A stretch of DNA of 64,000 nucleotides from Corynebacterium aurimucosum ATCC 700975 (lineage in GTDB: Bacteria; Actinomycetota; Actinomycetes; Mycobacteriales; Mycobacteriaceae), in the NCBI RefSeq assembly GCF_007672725.1, contig NZ_VDTC01000006.1, positions 108,916-172,915 of the forward strand. Direction: 5' to 3'. A model generated the notes under the pieces. The model made no database searches and was not told where the DNA came from. It was given only the letters and a program-made list of their open reading frames with translations. A program made the position numbers and the translations under genes. Shown here in pieces: positions 60,747-64,000 of the stretch (its first letter is position 1; each line of letters starts with the position of its first letter).

Positions 60747-61058
60747 TCACTGACTGCCGTATCGGTTGCTGCGATGGCGCGGCCACAAGGGCTTGCCTGT
60801 GGTGACCTCGATATTGGCAATGACACGTCCCGTCGGGATCATCTCGCCGCGGATGATTCGGGTGATGGTGGAGGTGGGGATACCGCAGGCCTCGGCCAAG
60901 TCTTTGGCACTGGGGTAGCTCCCGTCCAGGGTGAGTTTCTGGACGTTGCGGGCAAAGTCCTGCAATTTCCGCATGACCGGATCGTGGGCCTCGATATGGG
61001 CATTAGGCCAGTTGGCGTAACGCCTGACCGGAGCCTCGGCGGGAAGGTCGGAAGCCAC
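60747..61058 (-). CDS. XRE-type helix-turn-helix regulator
   Basis: A 103-residue protein with the HTH AKDLAEACGIPTSTITRIIRGEM, of the lambda-repressor (XRE) type, and a short N-terminal helix region. The GTG at 61058 is chosen because AAAGGAAG lies eight bases before it. It is divergent from recombinase-like gene 2, with 69 bases between. An open frame of the opposite strand runs through it, but the HTH and the ribosome site support the minus-strand gene. It may control the element and could bind the palindromes on either side. Confidence 0.7.
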   Translation of the reverse strand: MASDLPAEAPVRRYANWPNAHIEAHDPVMRKLQDFARNVQKLTLDGSYPSAKDLAEACGIPTSTITRIIRGEMIPTGRVIANIEVTTGKPLWPRHRSNRYGSQ

Positions 61059-61127
61059 GAGACCACTTCCTTTGAACAAGAAGAAAAAGACGAACCACCT
61101 AAGTCTAAATACAATGAGGTCTACGCT

Positions 61128-62108
61128 GTGATCGACACACTGACGACACGCGGATTACTGCCACCTACAACTCCTACCGTTGAGCGCAACCGCAAGCGCG
61201 TGCTCGCCACGTACTTTTGCTACATGCGCGACCGCTGGTACGACGACATCTCCGTGGACGGCTGTATCTACCTGCTGCGCGATGGCGGAAAGATCCGCAC
61301 CTACTTACAAGCCCGTACAGCGGATTTATCCAAATCCAGCCTCAATGCCACCCGCCGCATCCTCAACCGCTGCGCAAGCCATGTCATTGGCCAAGAAGGC
61401 GCGCTGGAGTGGGCAGAAGAATTACCGGAGGTCTTTTACCCGGCAGCTACGGCTCCGCGCCGCGCCTACAACGCCAGCGAACTTATCCGAATCGACGACT
61501 GGGTTCACTCCCGCCCCCGCCGCGAGTCGCGGCGCGTGGCCTGCATCATCGTGTCACTGGCTTTAGGTGCTGGCATGTCCACCGAGGAAATCTATCACTG
61601 CCGTTATGGCGACTTCACCGACTTTGGCACAGTGCTGGCGGTTCATGCACGCGGTGGTCGTGGGCTAAAGCCGCGTACCGTTCCGCTGACTGCACCTTTC
61701 GACGACCTCATGCGCCAAGTGCTGCATGGCGTGGGCGACGACCGTAGAGACGAACCACTGGTAAAACCCAACTCGGCGCGCCGCCGCAACGATGCCACAG
61801 GCCCACACCTGATTGCTGACTTCATCCACAAGACCAGCCAGAACCCATCGAGTACCGGCCTTGCCCCGACACTGCCCAGGCTGCGCTATACCTGGATCGC
61901 TACTCATGCCGCCGAGCGCGTGGACTTTAACCATCTGGTCTATGCCACCGGAAGCATCCAGCCCTTCCAGGACACGTTTCACCACATGATCGTTGAATCT
62001 GGCGCGCTCACCGAGACCGAATACCGTGAGTGGATCAGCGGCAACAGGGACGAACCAGACTACCCGCCGCTTCGAGTCGTCGAACCGAGAGCAGGAGGCG
62101 AAGTCTAG
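61128..62108 (+). CDS. Tyrosine-recombinase-fold protein 2, catalytically degenerate
   Basis: A 326-residue relative of the gene at 59482. The same layout is recognisable (SLALGAGMSTEEIYHCRYGD, TVPLTAPFDDLMRQVL, LPRLRYTW, then FQDTFHHMIVESG), but box I Arg is S151, the H-x-L-R His is P250 and the Tyr position reads M287; only R253 remains. It should not catalyse recombination by itself. The GTG at 61128 has GAGGT six bases before it; the frame is open further upstream over the XRE gene, so the start is not certain. The DDE transposase start follows the stop directly. Confidence 0.65.
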   Translation: MIDTLTTRGLLPPTTPTVERNRKRVLATYFCYMRDRWYDDISVDGCIYLLRDGGKIRTYLQARTADLSKSSLNATRRILNRCASHVIGQEGALEWAEELPEVFYPAATAPRRAYNASELIRIDDWVHSRPRRESRRVACIIVSLALGAGMSTEEIYHCRYGDFTDFGTVLAVHARGGRGLKPRTVPLTAPFDDLMRQVLHGVGDDRRDEPLVKPNSARRRNDATGPHLIADFIHKTSQNPSSTGLAPTLPRLRYTWIATHAAERVDFNHLVYATGSIQPFQDTFHHMIVESGALTETEYREWISGNRDEPDYPPLRVVEPRAGGEV

Positions 62109-63875
62109 GTGGCCCACTTCAACACCACACCCACCCCGCTGCTTCGCCTGGATGGAGCCAGCGTTTCCTGGGCATTGACCATCATCGACCGCACCGACAT
62201 CTGCCACCATCTTGACACCTGGAGGCGAGTAGACGGCTACGACCCCGCCAAAGGAGGCAGGCCTAAATCCGTTAACGACCGCACCATCCTTGCGCTCTAC
62301 CTGATTCTGGCGCGTTCTGGTCAACCCATGCATTTGACCACCATGACGACGCTCCTGGCCTCGCCTGATACGACAGACAAGGCTTTAGAACTCCTTAACC
62401 TGCCCAGCCGCGATAAGGCACGACGGGTAGGTGACTTTTACGCAACCCAGCACAGCAACTGGTACTACCGCCTGTGGCGTGCGCTGCACAGCTTCCTTGA
62501 TGTCGTTGACCCATTCGACAACATCCCGCACCGCGCCAGGCTTACCCGTGCTGAATTCAACCGGCTGATGGACGAACAAGACCCTGAGCGCCGCGAGGAA
62601 AAATGGCAGCGCGCCACCTACGTGTTCAATGAGCTAGTTATGGCAAGTACCGAGGACATGCCCGAAGAATACCGAGCCAACTGGCAGGGAGACCTCACCC
62701 TAGACGGAACACTTATTCCAGGCGTGCGCCGTGGCAACAACCGATGGACGAACCGACCGGACGATCTCATGTCCTCCGAGCCGGAGGCAGGCTGGTACTC
62801 TCGTGACGAGCGACAAGAAACACATGGCGAATCAAAGCGAAAGCGAAACGCCAAGCATGTGTGGGGTTGGGAGGCCACACTTGTTGCCGGAGTCATCCGC
62901 GACCAAGGCCCATATGCACAGCCACACCTGATTATGGGCATGGCCTTCGACCGGCCCAGCCACAACCCTGCGATCCGTGGGTTGGAAGCCATGCGGCATT
63001 TAACGGATGATCCTGAGACACCTAAGGGCACAGTGGTGGGCGATCGTGCTTACTTCGCGGTGGCTAAGACCAAAGACTTCCATGAACCACTGCGCAAACT
63101 CGGCTATACCCTGGTGGGAGACTACAGAACCAATCAGCTGGGAAAGCGCGGATCCTATGAAACCATGGGGTTAGTTGAAGGCCACTGGTATTGTCCTGCC
63201 ATGCCGAAACCTCTGGTGGAAGCCACCGAAGACTTCTATGCCGGACGTATTGATGGGGCCACCTACAACCAGCGGATCAACGAGCGCCGCGCCTTTGCCA
63301 TGCGGAGAAAAGGCAAGAAGCTCTCCGGTGAGAGCCAGATGTTTATGTGTCCGGGACGAGGTAAAGGAAAGACACTGGCATGTCCCTTGGTGGAAAAGAG
63401 TCAGCGCCAGGACGCGAGAGACAGAGGACTACCCTCCATCTCCGGGCCAAATCTATCTACCGCGCGCAAGGCAAAAGGAAAGTGCTGTACCAATAAGGTC
63501 TCGGTAACCATCCCGAATAAGGAGGGAATGCGCTACCGCCAAACTGGCCCTGCTTTTAAGACACCGGAATGGAAGAAGGTGTATGGCACGTGGCGCAATG
63601 TGATTGAAACCCGCAACGACTATGTAAAGAACAATCGTGGTGGTGCTGCTATTGGTGACCATGCGAGAAGACCTGTACGCGGTTTTGCTGCGGCCTTCTT
63701 CTATACAGCTCTTGGTGTGGTCGCGGCCAATGTATCTATGATTCGGCGTTTTCTTGGCCGGGTGGATCGGGATGAAAAGACTCCGCCTCCTGACTCTGGT
63801 AAACCTGTACCGCCGCGCGATCCGGCGCGCGAGAAGGCAAGCCCGAACGCGCCGCCTGCGCGCGAGGCCGCTTAA
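62109..63875 (+). CDS. DDE transposase-like protein
   Basis: A 588-residue protein starting with GTG directly after the stop of the previous gene, with AGGAGG ten bases upstream. A DDE triad is plausible: D199 in LTLDGTLIPG, D312 in VGDRAYF and E500 in NVIETRNDYVKNN. The stretch from 312 to 500 carries a basic insert with Cys residues (MFMCPGRGKGKTLACP, KGKCC) that may bind zinc. The C-terminus is Pro/Arg-rich. The family is not recognised, but the RNVIE-x-R-x-x-x-x-K ending is transposase-like. With the two recombinase-fold proteins it makes a three-gene unit. Confidence 0.7.
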   Translation: MAHFNTTPTPLLRLDGASVSWALTIIDRTDICHHLDTWRRVDGYDPAKGGRPKSVNDRTILALYLILARSGQPMHLTTMTTLLASPDTTDKALELLNLPSRDKARRVGDFYATQHSNWYYRLWRALHSFLDVVDPFDNIPHRARLTRAEFNRLMDEQDPERREEKWQRATYVFNELVMASTEDMPEEYRANWQGDLTLDGTLIPGVRRGNNRWTNRPDDLMSSEPEAGWYSRDERQETHGESKRKRNAKHVWGWEATLVAGVIRDQGPYAQPHLIMGMAFDRPSHNPAIRGLEAMRHLTDDPETPKGTVVGDRAYFAVAKTKDFHEPLRKLGYTLVGDYRTNQLGKRGSYETMGLVEGHWYCPAMPKPLVEATEDFYAGRIDGATYNQRINERRAFAMRRKGKKLSGESQMFMCPGRGKGKTLACPLVEKSQRQDARDRGLPSISGPNLSTARKAKGKCCTNKVSVTIPNKEGMRYRQTGPAFKTPEWKKVYGTWRNVIETRNDYVKNNRGGAAIGDHARRPVRGFAAAFFYTALGVVAANVSMIRRFLGRVDRDEKTPPPDSGKPVPPRDPAREKASPNAPPAREAA

Positions 63876-63901
63876 GACCAACTGAATAATTTTATCCATC
63901 T

Positions 63902-63988
63902 AGCTCGGAAAACCGATATGGGGTTCCGGGCTAGAAGTGTTATGTCCATAGGGTTTTTGGACATGGAGTCCGGTGTCTTTTTGGACAC
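63902..63988. repeat. Hairpins and repeated TTTTTGGACA at the right edge
   Basis: First comes an imperfect stem, AGCTCGGAAAACC against GGTTCCGGGCT (63902-63932), a possible terminator of the transposase gene. Then two short inverted repeats share TTTTTGGACA: TGTCCA/TGGACA (63943-63963) and GTGTC/GACAC (63973-63988), both followed by GGA and TCC. This could be the terminal repeat of this element or of an insertion sequence that begins beyond the window. Confidence 0.4.
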
Positions 63989-64000
63989 GGAATCCATGGA

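Larger units (their letters stand above)
57268..62754. repeat. Nine copies of the motif GACGAACC across the island
   Basis: Exact GACGAACC occurs on the minus strand at 57268-57275, 58318-58325, 58869-58876 and 59275-59282, and on the plus strand at 60582-60589, 61089-61096, 61749-61756, 62049-62056 and 62747-62754. Eight are followed by A, and five are preceded by GG. The orientation flips once, between 59.3 and 60.6 kb, and always matches the direction of transcription of the neighbouring genes. Chance would give far less than one copy in this length. Counted by eye. Confidence 0.7.

Overview
The window reads as a chromosomal segment of a Corynebacterium. The evidence is high-GC codon use and a block in the order known from C. 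glutamicum and relatives: SRP RNA, aspT, dnaX, ybaB, recR, gatD, murT, a DnaQ-like gene, leuA, lysC, asd, sigC and katA. A member of the C. aurimucosum/minutissimum/striatum group is possible but is not proven from sequence alone.

Layout. At 0-6 kb lie an MMPL transporter, tRNA-guanine transglycosylase (tgt), a sortase-like lipoprotein, a 54-residue protein and a YhhQ-type queuosine-precursor transporter. At 6.35-23.09 kb one strand carries nine tightly packed genes: two small membrane proteins as bookends, a secreted membrane-anchored vWA protein, a 1221-residue tubulin-like protein, a 945-residue membrane protein, an FN3/coiled-coil protein, a GAP1-like protein, a cytosolic vWA protein and a P-loop GTPase. 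I see this as the most interesting system. At 23.1-27.5 kb are a helical-repeat protein, GluQRS, a CPA1 antiporter and a small acidic protein. At 27.5-29.7 kb is a lower-GC scar beside tRNA-Ser(GGA), with a VOC protein and remnants of two insertion sequences.

At 29.9-52.3 kb is the conserved core block: SRP RNA, aspT, DNA replication and repair genes (dnaX, ybaB, recR), peptidoglycan amidation (MurT/GatD), a DnaQ-like protein with a dead active site, leuA with a leader-peptide attenuator, lysC-asd, sigC and katA. At 52.4-55.6 kb are a YhgE/Pip-like protein and a TPM-like membrane protein behind a structured leader RNA.

At 55.7-64.0 kb is an accessory island: a DUF3800 protein, an ArsR-type regulator with a small membrane partner and operator, two tyrosine-recombinase-fold proteins with damaged active sites, an XRE-type regulator and a DDE transposase. 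Two DNA motifs recur in it: the palindrome TTGCGGATACGCAA and the strand-biased motif GACGAACC.

Genes that appear to work together: tgt, yhhQ and gluQ all act on queuosine in tRNA (salvage, insertion, glutamylation). MurT and GatD form one amidotransferase. lysC and asd are the first two steps of the aspartate pathway, with aspT supplying aspartate. The nine-gene GTPase/tubulin-like locus probably forms one envelope-linked NTPase machine.
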